Below are positions 15,912 to 25,779 of a DNA stretch of 64,000 nt, piece after piece; position 1 is the first letter of the stretch; every line of letters starts with the position of its first letter. The position numbers and the translations under genes were made by a program. The DNA comes from Amycolatopsis saalfeldensis (GTDB taxonomy: Bacteria > Actinomycetota > Actinomycetes > Mycobacteriales > Pseudonocardiaceae), in the NCBI RefSeq assembly GCF_900110575.1, contig NZ_FOEF01000025.1:62001-126000 (forward strand), read 5' to 3'. The notes below the pieces were generated by a model. The model was not told where the DNA came from, searched no databases, and saw nothing but the letters and a program-made list of their open reading frames with translations.

Positions 15912-15959
15912 CATTACGGGGCCGCGCCCAGGGGTGGGTAATAAGCATTAACGGGGGAT

Positions 15960-16376
15960 TCACCGGTAATAACCGTCGACGGGGACCTGGGCCTCGTCGA
16001 ACAACGCCGGGCCCTCCTTCGTGAAGCCCGCCCCCGCGGCGGCGGGCTTGAGGGTGCCCAGCTGAGCGGTCGAGAGCGCGAACACCACCCGGCCCAGGCC
16101 GGAGCGCTCGATCGCGCCCGCGCACATCCCGCACGGCTCGCAGCTGGTGTACATGGTGGTTTTCGCGGCCGTGGCGGCATCCAGCTCGCGTGCGGCCCAG
16201 CGCGCCAGCTTCAGTTCCGGGTGCGCGGTGATGTCCCGGTCGGTGACCGAGGTGTTCCGCGCTTCGGCGAGCACGGTCCCGTCGGGGGCGGCGAGCAGCG
16301 AGCCGAACGGCGGATTGCCGCTTTCGCGTGCCTTCGCGGCCAGGCCGATCGCGTGGCGGAGCAGTTCGTGGGTCAT
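15960..16376 (-). CDS. Nucleoside/nucleobase deaminase family protein
   Basis: This 138-residue zinc deaminase has the paired motifs TAHPELK (zinc His and catalytic Glu) and SCEPCGMCAGA (two zinc cysteines), at the usual spacing of the cytidine/guanine deaminase fold. Pro between His and Glu replaces the common Ala or Val, but the ligand pattern is intact. The substrate (guanine, cytosine or another base) cannot be assigned. The ATG overlaps the stop of the LLM oxidoreductase gene by 4 bases, so the two genes are co-translated and may act in one degradative step. Confidence 0.87.
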   Translation of the reverse strand: MTHELLRHAIGLAAKARESGNPPFGSLLAAPDGTVLAEARNTSVTDRDITAHPELKLARWAARELDAATAAKTTMYTSCEPCGMCAGAIERSGLGRVVFALSTAQLGTLKPAAAGAGFTKEGPALFDEAQVPVDGYYR

Positions 16377-17224
16377 CTTTTTCCTTCTGTGGCTGTTTTC
16401 CAGGCGTCCGCGACGGCCGCGAGCGCTCGCCAGGCGGCGGTGGGCCGCCGGGTCTCCTCCGGGTCACCCGTGAACGGGTCGAGCACCACGTCGGCGGCGC
16501 CGAGCAGGCGCAGCTGCTCGAGGTCGCCCATCACCTGCTCGACAGTGCCCTCGCCGGCCAGACGCTCATCGAGCGGCTTTTCGGTCAGCCGCAGGGCGAT
16601 CCGCGGGGCCAGTCCGGGCACCGGCCGGCCCGCGGCGTCGGCGAACGCCTTGAGCCGCGTGACGGCGTCGCGAAGCCAGGGCAGCTCGAACCGGAGCGGG
16701 TGCCAGGCGTCGCCGAGCCGGACGGCGCGGCGCAACGCGGCGTCGCTCCCGCCGCCGATCCACAACGGGATGGGGCCGGCGCGATAGTCCCGCTCGTCGG
16801 CCCACGCCGCGCGGATCGTGGCGAGGTACTCGTCGGTCAGGGCTCCGCGGCGTTCGAACGGCACCCCCAGTGCCGCGAATTCCTGCTTCGCCCAGCCGAC
16901 GCCCACCCCGAGCACCAGCCGGCCGCCGCTGAGGCCGGCGAGGTTCGCCGCCATCCGCGCGGTCAGCAGGGGATGCCGGTAGGGCACGATCAGCACGGTC
17001 GTGCCCAGCCGGACCCGGGTCGTCGCCCCGGCCAGCCAGGACAGCGCGGTGAACGGCTCGTAGAACGGCGCCGGGTACTGCGCGGCGACGTCCGGGGTCA
17101 CCGCCACGTGGTCGGACACCATCAGCAGGTCGTAACCGAGCCCTTCGCCGGTCTGGGCCCACGCCCGCAGCATCCCCGGGTCGGTGCCGGGGCCGAAGTT
17201 CGGGATGTTCACGCCGAGTCGCAC
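16373..17224 (-). CDS. LLM-class F420-dependent oxidoreductase
   Basis: This 283-residue TIM-barrel protein of the luciferase-like monooxygenase superfamily has LGVNIPNFGPGT at the start, MVSDHVAVTP, the RVRLGTTVLIVPYRHP strand and GGRLVLGVGVGW, all typical of the F420-dependent branch. It should reduce or oxidise a small molecule using coenzyme F420. It begins with GTG and is divergent from an Lrp/AsnC regulator gene 92 bases away, which may control it. It overlaps the deaminase gene downstream. Confidence 0.88.
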   Translation of the reverse strand: MRLGVNIPNFGPGTDPGMLRAWAQTGEGLGYDLLMVSDHVAVTPDVAAQYPAPFYEPFTALSWLAGATTRVRLGTTVLIVPYRHPLLTARMAANLAGLSGGRLVLGVGVGWAKQEFAALGVPFERRGALTDEYLATIRAAWADERDYRAGPIPLWIGGGSDAALRRAVRLGDAWHPLRFELPWLRDAVTRLKAFADAAGRPVPGLAPRIALRLTEKPLDERLAGEGTVEQVMGDLEQLRLLGAADVVLDPFTGDPEETRRPTAAWRALAAVADAWKTATEGKR

Positions 17225-17316
17225 GGGAAAACGCTATCCAGGCGGCGCCGCTCGGTGAAGGGACTCCTTCCGGCATTTCCGGGCCGGCGCCGTGGATCTG
17301 CCGGTAGATTGCCGGG

Positions 17317-17766
17317 ATGGCCGAGAGTCTCGACGACACCGACTGGGCGATCCTCGCCGAACTGCAGCAGGACGGCCGGCTCCCGCTCACCGAGCTGGGC
17401 AAACGCGTCAGCCTGAGCGCCTCGGCCACCACCGAGCGCGTCCGGCGGCTGGAGTCCCTCGGCGTGATCAGCGGCTACCGCGCGGAGGTGGACCTGGAGA
17501 AGGTCGGCTTCACCGTCCTCGCCGTGGTGCGGCTGAAGTACCCCGGCAACCGGCACGAGCCCCTGCACCGGCTGCTGGCCGAGCGCACCGAACTGCTCGA
17601 GTGCGTCCGCACCACGGGCGACGACTGCTACACGCTGAAGGTCGCGGCCACCTCGATGGCACACCTGGAGCGGGTGATGGGGGAGCTGGCGCAGTTCGGC
17701 AGCACTACGACCAACGTCGTCTACAGCCGGACGCTGCCGTATCGAGGGCCGCGCAAGCCCTCGTGA
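17317..17766 (+). CDS. Lrp/AsnC family transcriptional regulator
   Basis: This 149-residue protein has an N-terminal winged helix (DWAILAELQQDGRLPLTELG, then SASATTERVRRLESLGVI) followed by the RAM ligand-binding fold (VLAVVRLKYP, CVRTTGDDCYTLKV). It should bind DNA as dimers or octamers and respond to an amino acid or related metabolite. It lies head to head with the LLM/deaminase pair, which is its most likely target. Confidence 0.92.
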   Translation: MAESLDDTDWAILAELQQDGRLPLTELGKRVSLSASATTERVRRLESLGVISGYRAEVDLEKVGFTVLAVVRLKYPGNRHEPLHRLLAERTELLECVRTTGDDCYTLKVAATSMAHLERVMGELAQFGSTTTNVVYSRTLPYRGPRKPS

Positions 17767-18164
17767 CGGGTGTCGGTGGCGGGGTGGATGTGTTGCTGCT
17801 GCTGGGTTTCCGGCCTATCGGGCGGAAACTGCCGGTGCGGTCGGGCAGTGACGGGTACCAGCCCGGCGACGGTGCGCCCGCGGCTCGGGCTTGCGCCTGC
17901 GCGATCTCGGTCTGCTTGTGTAGCTCCTTCAGCCGGGCCTTCGCGACACATCGCTTCTTCGACGAGCCGCGGACCACGCCGGCGGCCGCGCGCTGTCGTG
18001 CCGGAAACCGGTCAGCCGTACCGAAACCGGGGCCGACCGGTGCGTCAGGGCGGACTCTTCCACCAGCCACGCCGACCGGGTCGCCGAGTGTTCACCTGGG
18101 CGTCCTTGCTGGCGGCGACCCGGTGCGCCTAGCGTCGGGCCGTCGTTCCTATGCGGAGGTGTGC
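17767..18164. other. 398-base gap with no convincing gene
   Basis: Only a weak minus-strand frame (17705-18070) crosses this stretch. Part of it, RLKELHKQTEIAQAQARAAG, looks protein-like and charged, while the rest is low-quality Ser/Pro/Thr sequence that enters the 3' end of the Lrp gene in antisense. It may be the remnant of a lost gene. The final ~60 bases hold the GCGGAGGTG ribosome binding region of the next gene. Confidence 0.5.
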
Positions 18165-19685
18165 ATGTCCACTGGGGATCTGAGCAGGCGGAACCTGTTG
18201 CGTGCGGGCGGGATCGTGGCGGCCGGGGCGGCGACGGGGCTGCTGCCCGGTGTCGCGTTCGCGGCGCCCGCGCCCGGCGCGGCGCAGCAGCAGACCAAAA
18301 CCGTCACCGGCACGTTCAAACCGGACGTGCCGGACTGGTACTACCTGCCCGTGGACGTGCCGCGCGGGGTCAAGCAGATCGACGTCGTCTACTCCTACGA
18401 CCGGCCCACCGTGCCCGCCGGGGTCCGCGGAAATGCTTGCGACATCGGGATGTTCGGGCCGGAAGGGCACGAGCTGGGCAACACGCGCGGGTTCCGCGGC
18501 TGGTCCGGCGGGTTCCGCGACCGGTTCTCGATCAGCGCCACCGACGCCACCCCCGGCTACGTCGCGGGGCCGGTCCGGGCGGGGCGCTGGCACGTAATCC
18601 TCGGCCCGTACACCGTGGCGCCGCAGGGCATGAACTACCGGGTGGACGTCACACTGACCTTCGGCGCGGACGGCGCGCCGTTCCGGCCGAACCCGGCGCC
18701 GGTCAGCGCGCCCGCCCGCCAGCGCGGAAAGTCCTGGTATCGCGGCGACTGCCACCTGCACACCGTTTACTCCGACGGCAAGCGCACCCCCGGGCAGCTG
18801 GTCGCCGACGCGCGTGCGGCCGGCCTGGACTTCATCGTGTCCACCGACCACAACACGAACAGCTCCCAGCTGGTGTGGGGAGACTACGCCACCGACGACC
18901 TGCTGATCCTCAACGGCGAAGAGGTCACCACCCGGTCCGGGCACTGGCCCGCGATCGGGCTGCCCGCCGGCACCTGGATCGACTGGCGCTACCGCGCGTC
19001 CGACGCGGCCGACTTCCGCCGGTTCACCGACCAGGTGCACCGGGCGGGCGGCCTGGTCACCGCGGCGCACCCGTTCGCGAACTGCTTCGGCTGCACGTAC
19101 GAGTTCGCCTACGAGATCGCCGACCTGGTCGAGGTGTGGAACGGCCCCTGGACGCAGGACGACGAGGCCAGCGTCACGCACTGGGACGGGCTGCTGCGCG
19201 GCGGCCGCTGGATCCCGGCGATCGGCGACTCCGACGCGCACAACCCGGACCAGACCGTCGCCCTGCCGCACACCGTCGTGCAGGCCGGCAGCCTGCGCCA
19301 GGCCGAACTGCTCGCCGGGCTGAAGGCCGGGCGCTCGTGGCTGGCCGAGTCGAAGGACGTGAACCTGGAGTTCGGCGCCTCCGGCGGCGGGCGCAGTGCG
19401 GGCATCGGCGAGCGGATCGCGGTGGGCACCGGCACGCCGGTCACGGTCAGCGCGACGGTGAGCGGGGCCCCGGGCACCACCGTCACCTTCCTCGACCAGC
19501 TCGGGCCGGAGCACACCGAGACGGTGCCGGCGTCGGGCAGCGCCACGGTCACCTGGACCACGTACCCGCGCTACAGCCGGTGGGTGCGGGTGGAGGTCCG
19601 CCGTCCCTCGGGCGGGCCGAACACCACCACGCCCAACGCGATGGTGGCCATGTCCAACCCGATCTTCCTGGGCGCCGCCTCCTAG
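18165..19685 (+). CDS. Secreted PHP-domain phosphoesterase-like protein (Tat substrate)
   Basis: This 506-residue protein has a twin-arginine signal (SRRNLLRAGG, then a hydrophobic run ending AFAAPAP). A beta-rich domain follows (about 40-185) that may be jelly-roll-like. A PHP metallo-phosphoesterase domain begins at DCHLHTVYSDG (His197, His199) and continues through STDHNTN, NGEEVTT, AAHPFANC and IGDSDAHN, so the metal ligands are all present. A short Ig-like C-terminal domain follows. Tat export fits a folded metalloenzyme outside the cell. The ATG at 18165 sits after GGAGG at good spacing. The substrate is unknown; extracellular nucleic acid, phospholipid or another phosphodiester are possible. 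Confidence 0.88.
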   Translation: MSTGDLSRRNLLRAGGIVAAGAATGLLPGVAFAAPAPGAAQQQTKTVTGTFKPDVPDWYYLPVDVPRGVKQIDVVYSYDRPTVPAGVRGNACDIGMFGPEGHELGNTRGFRGWSGGFRDRFSISATDATPGYVAGPVRAGRWHVILGPYTVAPQGMNYRVDVTLTFGADGAPFRPNPAPVSAPARQRGKSWYRGDCHLHTVYSDGKRTPGQLVADARAAGLDFIVSTDHNTNSSQLVWGDYATDDLLILNGEEVTTRSGHWPAIGLPAGTWIDWRYRASDAADFRRFTDQVHRAGGLVTAAHPFANCFGCTYEFAYEIADLVEVWNGPWTQDDEASVTHWDGLLRGGRWIPAIGDSDAHNPDQTVALPHTVVQAGSLRQAELLAGLKAGRSWLAESKDVNLEFGASGGGRSAGIGERIAVGTGTPVTVSATVSGAPGTTVTFLDQLGPEHTETVPASGSATVTWTTYPRYSRWVRVEVRRPSGGPNTTTPNAMVAMSNPIFLGAAS

Positions 19686-19766
19686 CGCCGGACCCACACG
19701 CTCGCCCTACCGGGGTGCCGGGCAGACTTGCTCCGGTCAGGCGGGGTCGACAGGTGGGAGTTCCGG

Positions 19767-20591
19767 GTGCGCGGGTGCGGCGTGCGGGCGGCGATCGCGG
19801 CGGTCGTGGTAGTCCTCGCCGCCGTCGTCGTGGTGGTGGTCGTGCTGAACCAGAAGGGCGTCTCGACGCCGGGGTGCACGGTCACGCTGCCGAAGGACGC
19901 CAACGCCGCCGCGGCCACGCAGTTCACGCTGCAACCGGACCAGATGGGGAACGCGGCGACGATCGCGGCCGTCGGGACCCAGCGCCGGCTGCCCGGGCAC
20001 GCCGTGACGATCGCGCTGGCCACGGCGCTGCAGGAGTCGAAGCTGCGCAACCTCCCCGGCGGCGACCGGGACTCGATCGGGCTGTTCCAGCAGCGGCCGA
20101 GCCAGGGCTGGGGCACCCCGGCGCAGCTGCAGGACCCGGTCTACGCGTCGACGGCGTTCTACGAAAAGCTCGTGAAGCTGGACAACTGGCAGACGCTGCC
20201 GATCACCGAGGTCGCGCAGTCCGTGCAGCGCTCGGGCGCCCCCGACGCCTACGCCCAGTGGGAGCCCGAGGCCCGCGCCGCGGCGTCCGCGCTGACCGGC
20301 GAGTACCCGGCGGCGCTGACCTGCCGCAACCTCACCGTCGGCCTGCCCACGGCGAACCTGGTGAACACCGCGGAGGCCGAGCTGGGCACGGCCAAGCTCA
20401 GCGGCCCCCATCCGGCCGCCGAGGGCTGGGCGTTCAGCAGCTGGCTGGTCGCCCGCGCGATCCCGCTGGGCATCGACAAGGTCAGCTTCGCCGGCCAGAC
20501 CTGGACCGCGGACTCCGGCGCCTGGACCGCGGATTCCGCCGCCGGGCCCGACCTGTCGCTGCACCAGGTGACGACTCCGCCGACCAGCTGA
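19767..20591 (+). CDS. Membrane-anchored lysozyme/transglycosylase-like protein
   Basis: From the GTG at 19767, preceded by GTGGGAG, the protein has 274 residues. A single N-terminal membrane anchor rich in Val comes first. An external domain follows with ATALQESKLRNL and SIGLFQQRPSQGWG. The Glu-Ser then Gly-Leu-x-Gln pattern is that of lysozyme-like/SLT transglycosylase folds, so peptidoglycan cleavage is plausible. Homologues in actinomycetes are usually called hypothetical. An in-frame TTG at 19728 is a weaker start. The gene lies 81 bases after the PHP gene and could share its transcript. Confidence 0.75.
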   Translation: MRGCGVRAAIAAVVVVLAAVVVVVVVLNQKGVSTPGCTVTLPKDANAAAATQFTLQPDQMGNAATIAAVGTQRRLPGHAVTIALATALQESKLRNLPGGDRDSIGLFQQRPSQGWGTPAQLQDPVYASTAFYEKLVKLDNWQTLPITEVAQSVQRSGAPDAYAQWEPEARAAASALTGEYPAALTCRNLTVGLPTANLVNTAEAELGTAKLSGPHPAAEGWAFSSWLVARAIPLGIDKVSFAGQTWTADSGAWTADSAAGPDLSLHQVTTPPTS

Positions 20592-20603
20592 CGCGGCGCT
20601 GCT

Positions 20604-21563
20604 TCAGCGATCGGCGAAGGCGTCCACCCCGGTCAGTTCCGCGGACAGGGCCCACAGCCGCGCCGCCTGGGCGGGGTCGAGGGCGTAGGCGCGGACGCCG
20701 TCGTCCGCGTCGGGCTCGGTGAGTTCCGCGATGTCGCAGTCTTCGCAGTACAGCCCGCCGAGCCCGTCGAGCCGGGGTGAGGTGGCGGCCCACACCTGGG
20801 TCGCCGCGCCCTGCTCCGGGGTCTTGAACGCCACGAGGAACTCGCCGTTTTCGTCGATCCAGCCGCGCTCGACCATCTCCTCGCGCGAAAGGTGGCGCTG
20901 CAACGGCGTCATGATGCCGCCGGGGTGCAGCGCGAAGGCGCGTACACCGCTCTCGCGGGCCAGGGCGTCGAGCTGGACGGCGAAGAGGACATTCGCGGTT
21001 TTCGCCTGGCCGTAGGCCTCCCACTTGTCGTAAGGGCGCTGCGTGAAGTGCAGGTCGTCCCAGTGAAGGTCGGAGCGGTGGTGGCCGCGGGAGGAGACGG
21101 AGACGATGCGCGCGCCCGGGCGGACCGCGGGCCAGAGGCGGTTGACCAGGGCGAAGTGGCCGAGGTGGTTGGTGGCGAACTGGGCCTCCCAGCCCGGGCC
21201 GATCCGGGTCTCGGGGCAGGCCATCACGGCCGCGCTGTCGACGATCAGGTCGATGCCGCGGCCGGAGGCCAGGAAACCGTCGGCGAAGGCGCGGACGCTG
21301 TCGAGGTCACCGAGGTCGAGCGTGGCGGTTTCGGCGCCTTCGACGTTCGCAAGCGCTGCCGTGGCGACGTCCGGGCGGCGGGCGGGGACGACGACGTGCG
21401 CGCCGGCCGCGGTCAGGGCCCGGGTGGTCTCGATGCCGATCCCGGAGTAGCCGCCGGTGACGATCGCGAGCTTGCCCGTGAGGTCGATCCCGCCGAGGAC
21501 TTCGGTGGCGGTGCTGCCCGGGCCGAAGCCGGAGCCGATCTTGTGCTGCTGGGTCGCGGTCAT
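20604..21563 (-). CDS. Short-chain dehydrogenase/reductase
   Basis: This 319-residue SDR has the cofactor loop VTGGYSGIGIET, the NHLGHF motif (here TNHLGHFALV), SVSSRGH with the catalytic Ser, and Tyr-x3-Lys in EAYGQAK. The length and C-terminal extension match the retinol dehydrogenase/protochlorophyllide reductase-like group common in actinomycetes, usually NADPH-dependent. The substrate is unknown. It is convergent with the transglycosylase-like gene, with 12 bases between the stops, and starts 194 bases beyond the stop of the downstream-transcribed protease gene region. Confidence 0.9.
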   Translation of the reverse strand: MTATQQHKIGSGFGPGSTATEVLGGIDLTGKLAIVTGGYSGIGIETTRALTAAGAHVVVPARRPDVATAALANVEGAETATLDLGDLDSVRAFADGFLASGRGIDLIVDSAAVMACPETRIGPGWEAQFATNHLGHFALVNRLWPAVRPGARIVSVSSRGHHRSDLHWDDLHFTQRPYDKWEAYGQAKTANVLFAVQLDALARESGVRAFALHPGGIMTPLQRHLSREEMVERGWIDENGEFLVAFKTPEQGAATQVWAATSPRLDGLGGLYCEDCDIAELTEPDADDGVRAYALDPAQAARLWALSAELTGVDAFADR

Positions 21564-21610
21564 GGCCACCAGGCTAGGAACTGGAGCGCACTCCAGGTCA
21601 AATCCCCAGG

Positions 21611-22408
21611 TCAGCTCACCGCGGAGTTGTACAGCTGCTGGATGTCGTCGTCGAAGTAGGCGCTGTAGGACACGTCCGGGGTGTCGCCGCCCTGTTCGTA
21701 GCCGCCGATCACGCCGACGACGGTGCCGAGGCCGGTCGCCGGGTCGGCGGCGGTGACCCAGGGGCCGCCGCTGGTGCCGTCCGGGAACCCGGGGCAGGCC
21801 ACGCGCTCCTGGTAGACGTCCGACTGCGTGGTCGTGTTCGCGCAGACCACCGGGGCGTCGGTGGTGTCGGGGTAGCCCGTGAGGGTGATCCGGTTGACGA
21901 AGCCCTCGCTGACGCCGAGCTGGTTCGCGCCGGTCAGGCTCTCCAGCGACGCTGGGTTGCCCGGCTGCGTGACGGTGAGGAACGCGAAGTCGAGGTCCTG
22001 GTCCGAAGACGCCGTCCAGCCCGCGGGGACCGCTTCGGCGGTCACCGTCCAGCTGCCGTACGGCGAAGCGCCGTCGTGGTAGCCGGGCACGAAAGTCAGG
22101 CCACTGGTGCCGCCGCCGAGGCAGTGCGCGGCCGTGAGGACGAGGTCGCCGGCCGGGCTGTGCACCACGCTCGCCGAGCAGAAGTGGTTGCCGCCGGAGA
22201 ACAACGCGCCGACCGCGGGAGTCGCGGTGAGCGCGGTGGTGGTGGCCGCCGAGGGCTGGGTGACGTCGCCGGCCCCGGGGGTCGGCACCGGGTTGCCGGC
22301 CGCGAGGGCGGTCGCCTCGTCGGCCGGGTTGACCGTGGCCCCACCCGCCAACGCCAGCACCGCCGCGGTCGAGACCGCCAGTGCCACCCGGGAAACGTTG
22401 ATCGTCAC
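21611..22408 (-). CDS. Secreted trypsin-like serine protease (S1 family)
   Basis: This 265-residue protein has an N-terminal signal peptide (residues 1 to about 28) and a short propeptide-like stretch. The chymotrypsin-fold catalytic residues follow: His95 in LTAAHC, Asp140 in DLDFAFL and Ser213 in GTSGGPW. A cysteine pair near the active histidine (Cys77, Cys96) and another around Cys189/Cys205 could form disulfides. It should hydrolyse extracellular peptides. The gene stands alone on the minus strand. Confidence 0.9.
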   Translation of the reverse strand: MTINVSRVALAVSTAAVLALAGGATVNPADEATALAAGNPVPTPGAGDVTQPSAATTTALTATPAVGALFSGGNHFCSASVVHSPAGDLVLTAAHCLGGGTSGLTFVPGYHDGASPYGSWTVTAEAVPAGWTASSDQDLDFAFLTVTQPGNPASLESLTGANQLGVSEGFVNRITLTGYPDTTDAPVVCANTTTQSDVYQERVACPGFPDGTSGGPWVTAADPATGLGTVVGVIGGYEQGGDTPDVSYSAYFDDDIQQLYNSAVS

Positions 22409-22525
22409 CTGTCCAGATCAGCACGCTTCGGGCCGCGGGGCACCATGGAAAGGCGGATGCACAGCAACCTCACAGTGGCCTGACAGCCCACGGACAGGGG
22501 CGAAAGCCGCCATCGGGGTGACCAC

Positions 22526-22557
22526 GGGGCCGGCCGGGTGCGCCCCCGGCCGGCCCC
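22526..22557 (-). terminator. Hairpin terminator of the small secreted protein gene
   Basis: A perfect 13-bp stem (GGGGCCGGCCGGG with CCCGGCCGGCCCC) and a 6-base loop begin 9 bases downstream of the stop at 22567 in the direction of transcription. The strength and position fit a factor-independent terminator. Confidence 0.8.
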
Positions 22558-22566
22558 CGCGGCGGG

Positions 22567-23013
22567 TCAGACGTGCGTGACGAGCAGGGTCACGCCGGCC
22601 TCGCCGCCGCAGTCCACCAGGACCGGGCCGACGCCGTTGCCGATGTTCGGCGCGAGGTTGGCCTTGGCGAGGAAGCCGTCCGCGTCGCTCTTGAGGATCT
22701 TGATGTTCACCAGCGACGGGCGCTCGAACGAGTTGCCGACCACGGCCTTCAGCCCGGTGCCGCCGCCGCAGTTGCCGGTGATCGTGACCTCCTGGCCGCG
22801 CTCGGTGGTCGGGTTCGGGCTGACCTGGACGACCGCGCGGGCGCCCTTCGGCGGCTGGGCGGCGGTCTGGCTGTGCTGCGTCATGTTCTGGTTGCTCCCC
22901 GTGTTCTGCGCCGGGTCCGCCGACGCGGTGGTGATGCCGACCGTGCCCGCGGTCAGCAGGACCGCCGCGGCCGCTCCGGACATCAGGAATCCCTGCTTGC
23001 GTGTCAGCGCCAT
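22567..23013 (-). CDS. Small secreted protein of unknown function
   Basis: The 148-residue protein has a cleavable signal peptide (basic start MALTRKQG, hydrophobic run, likely cleavage after TASA). After a Gln/Asn/Thr-rich linker there is a single beta-rich domain with two cysteines (GNCGGG and VDCGGE), likely a disulfide. PNPTTERGQEVTITGNC recalls bacterial Ig-like or surface domains. The ATG at 23013 has a clear GGGGAGAAG ribosome binding site, so longer upstream frames are rejected. No function can be named. Confidence 0.82.
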   Translation of the reverse strand: MALTRKQGFLMSGAAAAVLLTAGTVGITTASADPAQNTGSNQNMTQHSQTAAQPPKGARAVVQVSPNPTTERGQEVTITGNCGGGTGLKAVVGNSFERPSLVNIKILKSDADGFLAKANLAPNIGNGVGPVLVDCGGEAGVTLLVTHV

Positions 23014-23231
23014 GACTTCTCCCCTGGGTTGGTGTCCACTTCGGACAGCTGCTCGGCCGCCCCGGTTGCCCGGGGGGCTCATCCGGGTAGTCGCCGGGGC
23101 GGCACGCGAGGTTCTGCCGGCAGGCAAATGTGACCGGGGTCACGATCGGGTCCGGTGATCCGCTCGCACACCATGCCCGGGCCGTTTTCTATAGAGTCGC
23201 CTCGCGAACGGTTCCGGTCGAAGGAGACTCG

Positions 23232-24647
<1,416 letters not shown>

Positions 24648-24681
24648 GTCGTTTTCCGCGCCAGGCAAAGGAGAAGACGCC

Positions 24682-25764
24682 GTGGTCAAAGCCGTTGTCG
24701 TGCGCGAGCCCGGAGCCGGGCCGGAGGTACTGGACGTCACGCTGCCGCCCGTCGGGCCGTCCGACGTGCGGGTGCGGATCACCGCGGCGGGCGTCTGCCA
24801 CTCCGATCTGTCCATGGTGGACGGAACGCTCAGCCCGCAGTACCCGTTCGTGCCCGGGCACGAGGCCTCGGGCATCGTCGCCGAGACCGGCGCGGAGGTG
24901 ACGCACGTCCGTCCGGGGGACCGCGTGGTGCTGAACTGGGCGGCGGCCTGCCGGGAGTGCTGGTTCTGCCGGGCCGGCGAGCCGTGGCTCTGCGCCGCGA
25001 TCGAGGGCGTCACCACGCTGCCGCGTGGAGAGCTTGGCGGCGAGCAGCTGCACGTGGTCCTCGGCGTCGGCGGCTTCGCCGAGGAAACGGTGCTGCCCGG
25101 CAAGTCCGTGGTGCCGTTGCCCGACGGCGTCCCGCTGGACCTCGCCGCGCTGATGGGCTGCGCCGTGCTGACCGGCATCGGCGCGGTGCGCAACACCGCG
25201 AAGGTCCGGAGTGGACAGTCGGTGCTCGTGCTCGGCCTGGGCGGCATCGGGTTGTGCGCGGTGCTCGGGGCGAAGCTCGCGGGCGCGTCGCCGATCATCG
25301 CCGTGGACGTCTCGCCGGAGAAGGAAGAGCTGGCGAGGGCCGCCGGGGCCACGCATTTCCTGCTCAGCGACGGCAAACTGGCCCGGCAGGTCCGCGGGCT
25401 CACCGAGGGCCGCGGCGCGGACCACGCGTTCGAATGCGTCGGCGCGGCGACCACGATCCGCGCGGCGTGGAACTCGGTCCGCCGGGGCGGGCACTGCACC
25501 GTGGTCGGCGTCGGGCGGCGCGATCAGGAAGTGGTGTTCAACCCGCTGGAGATCTTCCACTTCGCGCGCACGCTCACCAGCACCGTGTACGGCGCTTCGG
25601 ACCCGGACCGGGACATCCCGCTGCTCGCCGAGGAGGTCCGCTCCGGCGCGCTCGACCTGGAAACCCTGGTGACCCACCGGATCTCGCTCGACGAGGTGCC
25701 CGAAGCGTTCGCCCGGATGCGCGCGGGCCAGGGCGCCCGGTCACTGATCATGATCGGTGCCTGA
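24682..25764 (+). CDS. Zinc-dependent alcohol dehydrogenase (MDR superfamily)
   Basis: This 360-residue medium-chain dehydrogenase has catalytic zinc ligands in GVCHSDLS, PGHEASG and MGCAVLTG. The structural zinc site is the four cysteines of CRECWFCRAGEPWLC. The Rossmann loop is VLGLGGIGL. It resembles the class III/NDMA-dependent-like group of actinobacterial alcohol dehydrogenases. The GTG is preceded by AAGGAG. It is paired with the aldehyde dehydrogenase upstream and ends 15 bases from the convergent E1-like gene. Confidence 0.92.
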   Translation: MVKAVVVREPGAGPEVLDVTLPPVGPSDVRVRITAAGVCHSDLSMVDGTLSPQYPFVPGHEASGIVAETGAEVTHVRPGDRVVLNWAAACRECWFCRAGEPWLCAAIEGVTTLPRGELGGEQLHVVLGVGGFAEETVLPGKSVVPLPDGVPLDLAALMGCAVLTGIGAVRNTAKVRSGQSVLVLGLGGIGLCAVLGAKLAGASPIIAVDVSPEKEELARAAGATHFLLSDGKLARQVRGLTEGRGADHAFECVGAATTIRAAWNSVRRGGHCTVVGVGRRDQEVVFNPLEIFHFARTLTSTVYGASDPDRDIPLLAEEVRSGALDLETLVTHRISLDEVPEAFARMRAGQGARSLIMIGA

Positions 25765-25779
25765 GTCCTCTGCAGACGG

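Noticed and set aside
16221-17416. Plus-strand frames across the deaminase and LLM genes
   Set aside because: They are antisense to two well-supported overlapping genes and hold no motifs.
22567-23127. Longer N-terminus of the small secreted protein
   Set aside because: The added residues precede a clear ribosome binding site and signal peptide start at 23013.
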